This document shows positions 5,189-11,509 of a stretch of 14,374 bases of DNA, piece by piece. Below the pieces are notes generated by a model, which searched no databases, was not told the origin of the DNA, and saw nothing but the letters and a program-made list of their open reading frames with translations. The DNA comes from Candidatus Pacearchaeota archaeon (GTDB lineage Archaea > Nanobdellota > Nanobdellia > Pacearchaeales > GW2011-AR1), in the NCBI GenBank assembly GCA_002688335.1, contig NZCQ01000003.1, positions 1 to 14,374 on the forward strand, in the 5' to 3' direction. Both the position numbers and the translations under genes were made by a program. Positions within the stretch are counted from its first letter, which is position 1. Every line of letters begins with the position of its first letter.

Positions 5189-6388
5189 ATGTTTGATAGA
5201 TATACAAAATTTCTGCCAGTAAAAAAAGAAAACTTAAGGGAGTATAATAAAATGGGAGCAACACTTAAAGAAAGGGATGGGGAGCATTATATTGATGCAG
5301 AAACTGTTTTGAATCTTGTTAAGAATGCTTTTGATGAAATAGGGTATGAAAAAGATGAACTAGTAGAGAAGCATAATAATATTAAGGCGTGGTTAATAAA
5401 AAATTATCCAAAACATAAGGATCTAAGAAAAGATTTTAGTAAGAATACAAAAGCAGTAAAAGATCTAGATGAAAATATTCATGTATTAAAAAAAGACTTA
5501 CAAGATGTTGAAGGTAAAATAAATAAAACCAATGAGATATTAGATAATTTAAATCAATTGGCAATAAAAGTTGATAAGGAAATCAAAGAGTCAATCAAAA
5601 TAAAGAAAGAAGAAATTGGAGAAATAAAAATAGAATCGATACAGAAACAGTTTGTAATGCAACAACAAAAAGAATTAGATTCTTTTAAGGATATAGTAAG
5701 ACAAAAAGAAAATGAGTTTGTACAACAATTTGACAAGGAGATAGAAACTTCAAAAGAAGATATAATTGATCATTACAGTAAGTGTTTGAATAAGGATATA
5801 AGGATGATCATGCACGAGTTTGGATTTAGAGCGCAAGATATATTTGAGAATAAGATAGAAGTAAAAGTTAATGACCCGCTAGGATTGACACAGTTAATGA
5901 TTAAAGGCATTAAGAAACAGCATCCAAAAGATGTTAAAGAAGAGAGAAAATCTGTTGGAGTTCTTGAGGCGTGGAGGAATAAATTAAAGAAGATTGTGCC
6001 GAATGAACTAAAGAAAGAGAAAGATGAAGTGATAAAATCTATTGACAACTTCATTGACAATTCAAAACAATGGGGTGACAAACCTGAACAAAGTCTTATT
6101 GCGGCACTTAGGGACTTGCAACATGTTCTAGAGGATTTTGAGGATGAACAGGAAAGAAAAAGATTAGAAAAGGAAAAAAAGGAACTAGAACAGAAACAAA
6201 AAATGAAAGATCAAGAATCTAAAAGTAGTGAGGATATTAAAAATGAAAATGATAAAGATATTGAAGCCCAACCTGTAGAAAAAGAAGAAGAGGACATGGG
6301 AGACGAGATAGATCTTGATGAAGATGATGAAGAGAAATTAGAGGTGGAAGAAACAAAAGGGAGTAAGGGTATAAACTTTGGAATTTAG
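5189..6388 (+). CDS. Long coiled-coil protein with acidic C-terminal tail
   Basis: A 399-aa protein with no recognised catalytic motif. Residues 1-60 look globular (MFDRYTKFLPVKKENLREYN, then DAETVLNLVKNAFDEIGY). About 60-210 are heptad-rich and probably coiled coil (DLDENIHVLKKDLQDVEGKI, KEIKESIKIKKEEIGEIKIE). A second helical section covers 210-325. Then comes a highly charged stretch (QERKRLEKEKKELEQKQKM) and a very acidic tail (DMGDEIDLDEDDEEKLEVEE). There is no signal peptide or membrane segment, so it is presumably cytoplasmic. AAGGAG lies 12 nt before the ATG. It is the last gene of the operon with the putative primase and helicase. A structural or scaffolding role in replication or partition, or a virion-related role, would fit, but none is shown by sequence. 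Confidence 0.75.
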   Translation: MFDRYTKFLPVKKENLREYNKMGATLKERDGEHYIDAETVLNLVKNAFDEIGYEKDELVEKHNNIKAWLIKNYPKHKDLRKDFSKNTKAVKDLDENIHVLKKDLQDVEGKINKTNEILDNLNQLAIKVDKEIKESIKIKKEEIGEIKIESIQKQFVMQQQKELDSFKDIVRQKENEFVQQFDKEIETSKEDIIDHYSKCLNKDIRMIMHEFGFRAQDIFENKIEVKVNDPLGLTQLMIKGIKKQHPKDVKEERKSVGVLEAWRNKLKKIVPNELKKEKDEVIKSIDNFIDNSKQWGDKPEQSLIAALRDLQHVLEDFEDEQERKRLEKEKKELEQKQKMKDQESKSSEDIKNENDKDIEAQPVEKEEEDMGDEIDLDEDDEEKLEVEETKGSKGINFGI

Positions 6389-6391
6389 TTA

Positions 6392-6400
6392 TTTTTATAT
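6392..6400 (+). promoter_or_regulatory. TATA box for the serine recombinase gene
   Basis: TTTTTATAT, a few bases after the stop of the coiled-coil gene, is centred about 26 bp before ATG 6422. That suggests a leaderless transcript starting at the second in-frame ATG rather than at 6413, which would be only about 17 bp away. The T-rich stretch could also help end the upstream transcript. Confidence 0.5.
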
Positions 6401-6421
6401 CTTAGATTTAATATGATAAAA

Positions 6422-7135
6422 ATGAATGAGAAAGCAATTATCTATAACCGAACTAGCACCAAAGATCAAAATCCCCAACTTCAATTGAAAGATTGTCAGG
6501 ATTTTGCTAAGGAGAAGAGTCTTGTAGTAATAAGTATAATAGAAGAACAGGCATCTGCATATAAGGGAAAGCAGCAGGAATGGAATAAAGTTGTTGATCT
6601 TGCTAAGGAGCATGAAGCAGATATTATTTTATGGCGTTATGACAGAGCATTTAGAAATCGAAAAGAGTTCTATGAGTTTATGAGAACTATGTTTGAAGTT
6701 TATGGTATAAAGGTTTATTCAGTTAAAGAACCTTCCATATTGACCTTGTGGGAATTAATGAGCAAGACTGAGATTGATGATCCTGTAGTCTCTGAGTTAG
6801 TTAAGGGTATTGTAAAAGAGATTTGGAAATACTTGATTCAGATTAGTGGTGAACAGGCTGAAGAGGAATCTAGAAAGAAAGGGGAGAGAGTAAGATTGGC
6901 GGTTGTTAAGAAAGATGGAGAGCAAACATTATCATATAAGGGGAACACGTGGGGAAGAAAGCCTATTCAGAAGAAAGCAATAGATGAGGTTATTGAATTG
7001 CATAAGCAAGGCTTATCCATAAGGAAGATAGCTAAACAGGTTCACTATTATGATTCTAATAGAAATAAGAAGTTACTCGGTATATCGACTGTTCATAAAA
7101 TATTAAAGGAAAATCTCCCTGTAGAAACCTCGTAA
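6422..7135 (+). CDS. Serine recombinase (resolvase/invertase family)
   Basis: About 237 residues. The N-terminal catalytic domain begins AIIYNRTSTKDQNPQLQLKD, where R and S of NRTSTKDQ fit the active-site arginine and nucleophilic serine. It continues with WRYDRAFRNRKEFYEFM, matching the DR-R signature of the family. The C-terminal part is a Hin-like DNA-binding helix-turn-helix: WGRKPIQKKAIDEVIELHKQ, GLSIRKIAKQV, then GISTVHKIL. Size matches small resolvases rather than large serine integrases (450+ aa). It could resolve dimers, invert a segment, or act with a transposon. ATG 6422 was chosen from TATA spacing; ATG 6413 would add three residues. It stands alone between two promoters, just after the replication module, consistent with a plasmid-type resolution system. 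Confidence 0.88.
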   Translation: MNEKAIIYNRTSTKDQNPQLQLKDCQDFAKEKSLVVISIIEEQASAYKGKQQEWNKVVDLAKEHEADIILWRYDRAFRNRKEFYEFMRTMFEVYGIKVYSVKEPSILTLWELMSKTEIDDPVVSELVKGIVKEIWKYLIQISGEQAEEESRKKGERVRLAVVKKDGEQTLSYKGNTWGRKPIQKKAIDEVIELHKQGLSIRKIAKQVHYYDSNRNKKLLGISTVHKILKENLPVETS

Positions 7136-7311
7136 TGTCTTATGTTCAAGATTTACTCAATTAATGAACGCTTTATTCTAATAAATAATCCAAAACCCTC
7201 GTTAAAGGGAGGCATCAAAATTATTCTACTAAGTACATCTGATTTTCGTGTCTAGCCCATTTATTACAGAGATGATAATTTCAGGGGATATATGATATCG
7301 GTAAAAGTAGT
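7136..7311. other. Non-coding stretch after the recombinase gene
   Basis: There is no ORF with coding character. The one structured piece is CCCTCGTTAAAGGGAGG at 7196-7212, which can form either a CCCT/AGGG or a CCTC/GAGG hairpin and stands out as GC-rich. It could be a terminator-like structure or part of a recombination (res) site for the adjacent serine recombinase. Nothing decides between these. Confidence 0.35.
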
Positions 7312-7335
7312 CAATTATTTTATATACAATAATTG
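7312..7335 (+). promoter_or_regulatory. Palindromic operator flanking a TATA box
   Basis: CAATTATT (7312-7319) and AATAATTG (7328-7335) are perfect 8-bp inverted repeats. They enclose the TATA-like TTATATAC (7320-7327). The predicted transcription start is near 7350, before ATG 7375. A dimeric DNA-binding protein on this site would block TBP. The next gene's product, with a basic GRPRK start and RHH-like size, is the obvious candidate autoregulator. It is a second case in the window of an inverted repeat wrapped around a TATA box. Confidence 0.6.
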
Positions 7336-7374
7336 TACGAAAAAGATTTATTATTAGTATGTGTTATAAGGTTA

Positions 7375-7680
7375 ATGGGGAGACCAAGGAAATCAAAGGA
7401 AGATCGAGTGAAGTATATCAATAATCAATTCTACTGGCCTGAAAGATATTATTTCATTTTAGATGAGTTTGATAAGCTATGTCAAAAGAAGTTAGCAATA
7501 GCTTCAGTCCCCAGTCAGATAAAGAGATGCAGAAGTATAGTCTTGAGAAGATTAATCTTTCAATATCTAATTAATAATGATTTAGATAATGAAGTTGTTA
7601 AGAAAGGGATTAAAGAGTTTCTTGAAGATGAAAATAGGAAACATCAGATTATAATTAATAACTATAGGAATAAGAAATAA
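7375..7680 (+). CDS. Small basic DNA-binding-like protein
   Basis: A 101-aa protein starting MGRPRKSKEDRVKYINNQFY. The GRPRK start resembles an AT-hook or the N-terminal arm of plasmid ribbon-helix-helix proteins. The rest is helical (YFILDEFDKLCQKK, IKRCRSIVLRRLIFQYLINN, NEVVKKGIKEFLEDENRK) with isoelectric character near neutral. No family is firmly recognised. I chose ATG 7375 because the upstream TTG at 7335-region overlaps the operator and lies before the predicted transcription start. AAGG at 7368-7371 is a weak ribosome-binding motif. The gene sits behind the CAATTATT palindrome and is followed after 1 nt by the next ORF, so the two form a unit that may be autoregulated. Confidence 0.6.
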   Translation: MGRPRKSKEDRVKYINNQFYWPERYYFILDEFDKLCQKKLAIASVPSQIKRCRSIVLRRLIFQYLINNDLDNEVVKKGIKEFLEDENRKHQIIINNYRNKK

Positions 7681-7681
7681 A

Positions 7682-8152
7682 ATGATCTATCCCCCACTAC
7701 TACTGATTCAGAAAAAGAAATTTTGGAGCTCTGGGTTTAGTAGATGGTATTCAGTTGATAAAATTCGGCTAATGCCTAATTCAAAAATTAAGACTGAGAA
7801 ACAATTTTGTATATATATGTTGCAGAAATATGGCGAGGGAACTTACATGGTTCTCGCATATGTCAAGAGAAGGAAGGGTTGTTTTGTTTTTTGGATAGGA
7901 GATATTTATAGAAATGGATTTAAGAGGAATTGTAAAACTACTGCGTGGGTCGATAGACTTGATGATGAGAAGCTTGGTATCTATAGAGATGATTATGAAA
8001 ATGATGGATATTGGGATGAGAGGGATGAGAAAGTTAAAAAGTATAAAAGTAAGGTGAGACGGAAAAGAAGAGGAGTTCATCCTTATTTGGTTCCTGCAAA
8101 GCCTGGCGATTGGCACGATTATTCTGAATTGATTGGATGGAACGAACAATAA
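7682..8152 (+). CDS. Hypothetical protein, basic and tryptophan/tyrosine-rich
   Basis: A 156-aa protein of unknown family. The central part, KIKTEKQFCIYMLQKYGEGT followed by YMVLAYVKRRKGCFVFWIGD, reads as a helix then beta strands. This looks like a compact fold, perhaps nucleic-acid binding. The C-terminal 70 residues are very charged (DRLDDEKLGIYRDDYENDGY, then KVKKYKSKVRRKRRGVHPYL). ATG 7682 directly follows the upstream stop (TAA 7678-7680), with no Shine-Dalgarno of its own, so translation is probably by reinitiation. MPNSKIKTEK at codon 31 is an alternative start. No signal peptide or membrane segment is seen. From memory it resembles unassigned proteins of archaeal plasmids and viruses, but this is weak. 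Confidence 0.6.
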   Translation: MIYPPLLLIQKKKFWSSGFSRWYSVDKIRLMPNSKIKTEKQFCIYMLQKYGEGTYMVLAYVKRRKGCFVFWIGDIYRNGFKRNCKTTAWVDRLDDEKLGIYRDDYENDGYWDERDEKVKKYKSKVRRKRRGVHPYLVPAKPGDWHDYSELIGWNEQ

Positions 8153-8195
8153 ATTGAGAAGTCGTTATGAATATATGTAGTGATTATTAAGAAAG

Positions 8196-8203
8196 TTTAT
8201 AAA
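8196..8203 (+). promoter_or_regulatory. Strong BRE/TATA promoter
   Basis: AAGAAAG followed by TTTATAAA is close to the archaeal BRE/TATA consensus. It is centred 25-26 bp before ATG 8225, so a leaderless transcript is predicted. This fixes the start of the following small gene at 8225 rather than at the upstream in-frame codon at 8180. Confidence 0.7.
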
Positions 8204-8224
8204 CAATATAATATTTATAGTTGC

Positions 8225-8389
8225 ATGAAAAAGAGTGTGATGATGGGACCTTTAAAATATTTTAAAATAAACAACATAATTTTAAATAGTGTTGTATCCT
8301 CTACTAATTATAGTGATGCTTTGATTTCAGTGTTCTCAAACAAAAATAATGATCAGAATATAACTAAGTTTAAATATGATTTAAATTAA
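8225..8389 (+). CDS. 54-aa hypothetical protein
   Basis: Begins MKKSVMMGPLKYFKINNIIL and ends in KFKYDLN. A basic start is followed by a mildly hydrophobic stretch (IILNSVVSS), too short for a convincing membrane helix. No family is recognised. The main support is context: a near-consensus promoter with leaderless spacing lies upstream, and the next gene follows after 13 bp with GAGGT at its stop. It could be a small regulatory or toxin-like peptide paired with the next gene, but nothing in the sequence proves it. Confidence 0.5.
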   Translation: MKKSVMMGPLKYFKINNIILNSVVSSTNYSDALISVFSNKNNDQNITKFKYDLN

Positions 8390-8402
8390 GAGGTAATACT
8401 CA

Positions 8403-8729
8403 ATGGTCCAAGAATATGCTGTAAATCCCGAGTTTAAAGACGATTTGTTTAATGATATAGAGAAGACTGGGGAAGAATTAAAAGAAGAGCTTAAAGAAGA
8501 ATTTGGGAGATTATTAAATAATAAAATTAATTCAAGAATTGACTCTCAGATTAGTGCATCGAAGTTTGAGGCTGTGTATGCATTTTCAGTTTCAAAAGAA
8601 GAAAGAGAGAAAACAATGGCAGAAGTAAAGGAAGTTAGATCAGAAGGTTGGAAAAAAGCTTTAAAAGAAGCTAACGGAGATGAAGAAATAGCTTATGAGA
8701 TTTATAAAAAAGCTAACGTTTTTCCCTAA
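8403..8729 (+). CDS. 108-aa charged, helical hypothetical protein
   Basis: MVQEYAVNPEFKDDLFNDIE begins a protein that is almost entirely predicted helix and strongly charged (KTGEELKEELKEEFGRLLNN, SKEEREKTMAEVKEVRSEGW). This suggests a coiled-coil or bundle. GAGGT at about 8390-8395 precedes ATG 8403. It is co-transcribed with the 54-aa gene. Its 3' end overlaps the opposing PIN-nuclease gene by 17 bp. An antitoxin role toward that nuclease is conceivable, but VapB antitoxins are normally in the same operon as their toxin, so I leave it unassigned. Confidence 0.6.
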   Translation: MVQEYAVNPEFKDDLFNDIEKTGEELKEELKEEFGRLLNNKINSRIDSQISASKFEAVYAFSVSKEEREKTMAEVKEVRSEGWKKALKEANGDEEIAYEIYKKANVFP

Positions 8730-9309
8730 AGAATTTGCTCGTTTTCTTAGTAGATAGGTTTGTAGCTTCTGGAAGTATTCTAACTTTAAGATCAATGCCC
8801 AATATGTTAATAGCTTTTTCAATGTCTTTATCTTCGGTGTAATAGACATTTATTTTCTTTTGAATAAACAAGTTCGATATAATTTTGCAATCATTTGGGA
8901 ATGTAGAAAATTTCTTTATTCTCATCTCACTCTTAATTTTATTAACCCATCCAGATCCAGTTTTATCAGCAGAATCTGTATGGGATATTTTTTCTATATC
9001 AAACTCCTTTAATATATCTAACAAACCATTTGTTGCATCTTCTCGATTATAGCGCTTTTTACTTATTAACACATTACGAGCCTCTGATAGTGCTAGCTCT
9101 GTTGTATATATCTTTAATATATTAAAAGTAACTTCTGCCTTTAAATCATCTTTAAACTCCTCTGAATTTACTAGATCAACTAAGACATTTGAATCTAATC
9201 CTATTATCTCTTCATCTATAGCAAAATTATTTTCTTCATAATTCCTATATTCTTTTGTTTTACCGTCTTTTTGTTTTAAAGCAGTCAAACTTCTTTTTTG
9301 TTTTCTCAT
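8713..9309 (-). CDS. PIN-domain protein (putative ribonuclease, VapC-like)
   Basis: A 198-aa protein with the acidic PIN signature in order: EIIGLDSNVLVDLV (D39), TTELALSEARNVLI (E76), TFPNDCKIISNLFI (D140) and NVYYTEDKDIEKAI (D160, D162). These residues bind Mg2+ or Mn2+ and cut RNA in the family. The first 35 residues are basic and lie outside the domain, and a basic tail follows it. At 198 aa it is longer than a typical 130-aa VapC. No antitoxin gene lies immediately upstream in the same direction, so it may be a solitary PIN nuclease rather than half of a toxin-antitoxin pair. Its upstream region holds a GC-rich hairpin cluster. It overlaps the convergent 108-aa gene at the 3' end. Confidence 0.82.
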   Translation of the reverse strand: MRKQKRSLTALKQKDGKTKEYRNYEENNFAIDEEIIGLDSNVLVDLVNSEEFKDDLKAEVTFNILKIYTTELALSEARNVLISKKRYNREDATNGLLDILKEFDIEKISHTDSADKTGSGWVNKIKSEMRIKKFSTFPNDCKIISNLFIQKKINVYYTEDKDIEKAINILGIDLKVRILPEATNLSTKKTSKFFREKR

Positions 9310-9329
9310 TCTCTAATATTGTAAACCAA

Positions 9330-9395
9330 GAACTCTGTAGTTCCTATCATTACTCAAGTGCGCACCTGAGAGGAGGATTGCTCCTCCTGACAGGC
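9330..9395. ncRNA. GC-rich hairpin cluster: candidate structured RNA or PIN-gene leader
   Basis: In a very AT-rich setting, this 66-bp stretch is unusually GC-rich and holds three hairpins. They are GAACT-CTGT-AGTTC (9330-9343), the near-palindrome CTCAAGTGCGCACCTGAG (9353-9370, one mismatched pair) and AGGAGG-ATTGCT-CCTCCT (9371-9388). A fourth pairing, CCTG 9365-9368 with CAGG 9391-9394, competes with the second. A minus-strand TATA-like GATATATTC near 9408-9416 would start transcription near 9386, so the hairpins may form the 5' leader of the PIN gene (ATG 9309). The rest of 9310-9479 shows nothing recognisable. No known RNA family is matched, and strand is uncertain. Confidence 0.45.
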
Positions 9396-9479
9396 AATTT
9401 GTTAAAAAGAATATATCTTCCAAGCTTAAAAGCTTTGTTATTGTCGAGAAAATTGTATGAAAGTAAGATACAAGTTAAA

Positions 9480-10550
9480 TTATTTAATAGAATATAGTAA
9501 TTCTTTCATGTCTTTCTTATTACTTAGAATAATATATTTCTTTTTATGAAAATTCAGCAGATCTCTATGATTTTTATACATGCCTTTCTTTTCTTTATAA
9601 TCTTTAATCTCACCTAATAATTTTCTTAGCCCTGATAAAGAGCTGCTACCCACTAGCATGCTTTTAAATTGTCTCTTAATAACCCTATATGATAACAATT
9701 TATGATTTAGGTCTAACCAGATAACTAATTCTGCTTGCCTTATGGCTTTATCAACAAATGATGTTGAAAGTCCTTCAATAATCCATTTCTTTTTACCCTT
9801 TAGAATTTTATCCAATGATTTCTTTTTCTGGGTTTCATTTCTTTTAATAGTATACTTTTTCTTCCAGTAAATATCATCCAACGAAAACACAGGAATTCTA
9901 AGTTTCTTAGATATCATTTTAGCAAAAGTAGTCTTCCCGCTTCCTTGTGGACCTAGAATATAGATTTTTGTTGATGAATTTGTTTTTCTATCTTTTAGAT
10001 AATTGTAATATAATTCTTTGGTTGATTCGCAAGAAAAAGGTCTTTTCTTCAATTTATCACTATTCTCTAAGTATTCTATCATTTCTTTCTTATCTTTTCC
10101 AAGATATTTTCTTACAGGATCAAATCCTTTTGGAGTAGCCATCCATATAAAATCTAAGTCCGTAAAAACTCCTAATATTTTATGTTTCTTATAAATTGCA
10201 TTTTTTCCAAACGCCCAATTATCATGAACAGAAACAAAATGTGTAATCTTCTTTATCTTATCAGGAGAATAGTTAACTTCCTCCAAGATATCTTTAGCAA
10301 TCTTTTCACCTTCCTTCATATGAGTTTTCCTAATATCTAACTCAAAAAGATTATTCTTTGGAACATTGGCATATCCAGTGTCATGTAATATTACTAGAGG
10401 TAATAGAATAGAATCATCTAACTTCTCTTTTTTACATACTAATAATGCATCTTTCATCATCCATTTAATATGTTCTATATCTTCTGATCTTCCTTTTTTG
10501 TAATAAGGTTTTGCTAATTGCCAAATTTTATTATATATTTTTTTCATCAT
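9480..10550 (-). CDS. HD-domain hydrolase fused to a P-loop kinase
   Basis: About 356 residues in two domains. Residues 1-150 (numbering from the GTG at 10553) form an HD phosphohydrolase domain. H28 is followed by the HD pair in LVILHDTGYAN (H57, D58), then H78 in THMKEGEKIA, H110 in SVHDNWAFG, and acidic residues in FTDLDFIW. From about 195 comes an adenylate-kinase-like P-loop domain: KIYILGPQGSGKTTFAKM (Walker A 201-208), LDDIYW, and WIIEGLSTSF with WLDL. This layout resembles FlaR/topology-modulation kinases, which phosphorylate small substrates. The upstream stop and this start overlap as TGATG, so translation is coupled; ATG 10550 was taken over GTG 10553. It is last in a four-gene operon. 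A hydrolase and a kinase in one chain suggest opposed or sequential phosphate chemistry on a nucleotide-like substrate. Confidence 0.82.
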   Translation of the reverse strand: MMKKIYNKIWQLAKPYYKKGRSEDIEHIKWMMKDALLVCKKEKLDDSILLPLVILHDTGYANVPKNNLFELDIRKTHMKEGEKIAKDILEEVNYSPDKIKKITHFVSVHDNWAFGKNAIYKKHKILGVFTDLDFIWMATPKGFDPVRKYLGKDKKEMIEYLENSDKLKKRPFSCESTKELYYNYLKDRKTNSSTKIYILGPQGSGKTTFAKMISKKLRIPVFSLDDIYWKKKYTIKRNETQKKKSLDKILKGKKKWIIEGLSTSFVDKAIRQAELVIWLDLNHKLLSYRVIKRQFKSMLVGSSSLSGLRKLLGEIKDYKEKKGMYKNHRDLLNFHKKKYIILSNKKDMKELLYSIK

Positions 10551-11509
10551 CACATCTTCTCTAACAATCTCTTAGTACTACTAATAACCCAATTCATAAG
10601 AGTGAGCTTCTTCCTCAATCTATCTTCATCAGAAGTAAACTTACTGGGCTCAGTATTATAGAACAATTGGAAATAAAAACAATTATCTCTCATTGCTATC
10701 CAAGGCAATTGTTTCAATTCCTTGTTAGTTAACTTATTATATTTCTGATATACTTTAATAAATTCTATTCTTTCATTTTTCTTCTTGCACATAGATTTTA
10801 GTGTTTGTCCAATATCTTTAATTTTAGGTGCATAAGAAGCAACTTCGAAATCAACTATTCCAACAACTTTATCTTTACTATCAAAAAGCAAATTACCAGA
10901 AGTAAAATCTGAATGAGTCATCAACATCTCTGTATCAAATTTAATCTTTTTAACTTTCTTTAAGATCATATTAAACATTTCTAGATTCTCTAACATTAAC
11001 CTATCATCTTTTCTAAGAGGTCTAACCTTTACCATTTTAGCATAATTCTTATCTACCCCCTTCAAAATATCTGGTTTCCTTATTTTTCTTCCTGGATAGT
11101 TTTTGACATATTTGTGATAAGTTGCCAAAGCCTTTGCAGTTTCTGCAACAGGCTTCTTTTTAATTGTTATAGGATTCTTACTTTTTCCAGGAAGCATTTC
11201 ATATATCCAAATTTTCTTTCCCCATTTCTTAGTTAGAATATTTCCATTCAGAGTTTTTAATGGATTAGGAACCCTATATGGAAAGTCAATCTTGTTTAGA
11301 TAATAAAGAAAATCAAATTCCATATCAATTAACTTTCTTTTATCTCTATCATATTTTTTACCTAAAACTCTAATAACATAATTTCCTTTTTCTGTTTTCA
11401 AAGCAAAATTATAATTGACCCAGCCCTCGCTAAATAAATTAAAAGATTTTACCTTACCAAGATCATATAGTTTAGCAATTTCATTAGCTTCTTTTTTTGT
11501 TAGTTTCAT
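10550..11509 (-). CDS. APH / homoserine-kinase-II-like phosphotransferase
   Basis: A 319-aa protein of the aminoglycoside-phosphotransferase fold, an eukaryotic-kinase-like ATP-dependent small-molecule kinase. The N-lobe has SEGWVNYNFALKTEKGNYVI then RVL, the nucleotide-binding beta sheet. The catalytic loop is HSDFTSGNLLF at 199-209 (D201 as base, N206). The metal site is GIVDFEVAS (D220). Length matches the family. The real substrate is unknown: homoserine-, choline-, sugar- and antibiotic-kinase relatives share these motifs. Its ATG overlaps the methyltransferase stop as ATGA. GGGTGA just upstream is a good ribosome-binding motif. The HD-kinase fusion follows with a TGATG overlap, so tight stoichiometry is likely. 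Confidence 0.85.
   Translation of the reverse strand: MKLTKKEANEIAKLYDLGKVKSFNLFSEGWVNYNFALKTEKGNYVIRVLGKKYDRDKRKLIDMEFDFLYYLNKIDFPYRVPNPLKTLNGNILTKKWGKKIWIYEMLPGKSKNPITIKKKPVAETAKALATYHKYVKNYPGRKIRKPDILKGVDKNYAKMVKVRPLRKDDRLMLENLEMFNMILKKVKKIKFDTEMLMTHSDFTSGNLLFDSKDKVVGIVDFEVASYAPKIKDIGQTLKSMCKKKNERIEFIKVYQKYNKLTNKELKQLPWIAMRDNCFYFQLFYNTEPSKFTSDEDRLRKKLTLMNWVISSTKRLLEKM

Noticed and set aside
7682..8152. Viral DNA-binding protein assignment for the 156-aa protein
   Set aside because: Only a vague remembered resemblance and a basic tail support it, which is not enough for a named function.
8403..9309. VapBC toxin-antitoxin pair
   Set aside because: The 108-aa gene and the PIN gene converge instead of sharing an operon, and the 108-aa protein has no recognisable DNA-binding motif of VapB type.
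9255..9497. Rightward 80-codon ORF over the hairpin cluster
   Set aside because: It overlaps the PIN gene start antisense, runs through the GC-rich hairpins and has no protein-like pattern.
10550..11509. Aminoglycoside resistance gene
   Set aside because: The APH fold is shared by many small-molecule kinases. Nothing in the sequence points to an antibiotic substrate, and the operon context fits metabolism at least as well.
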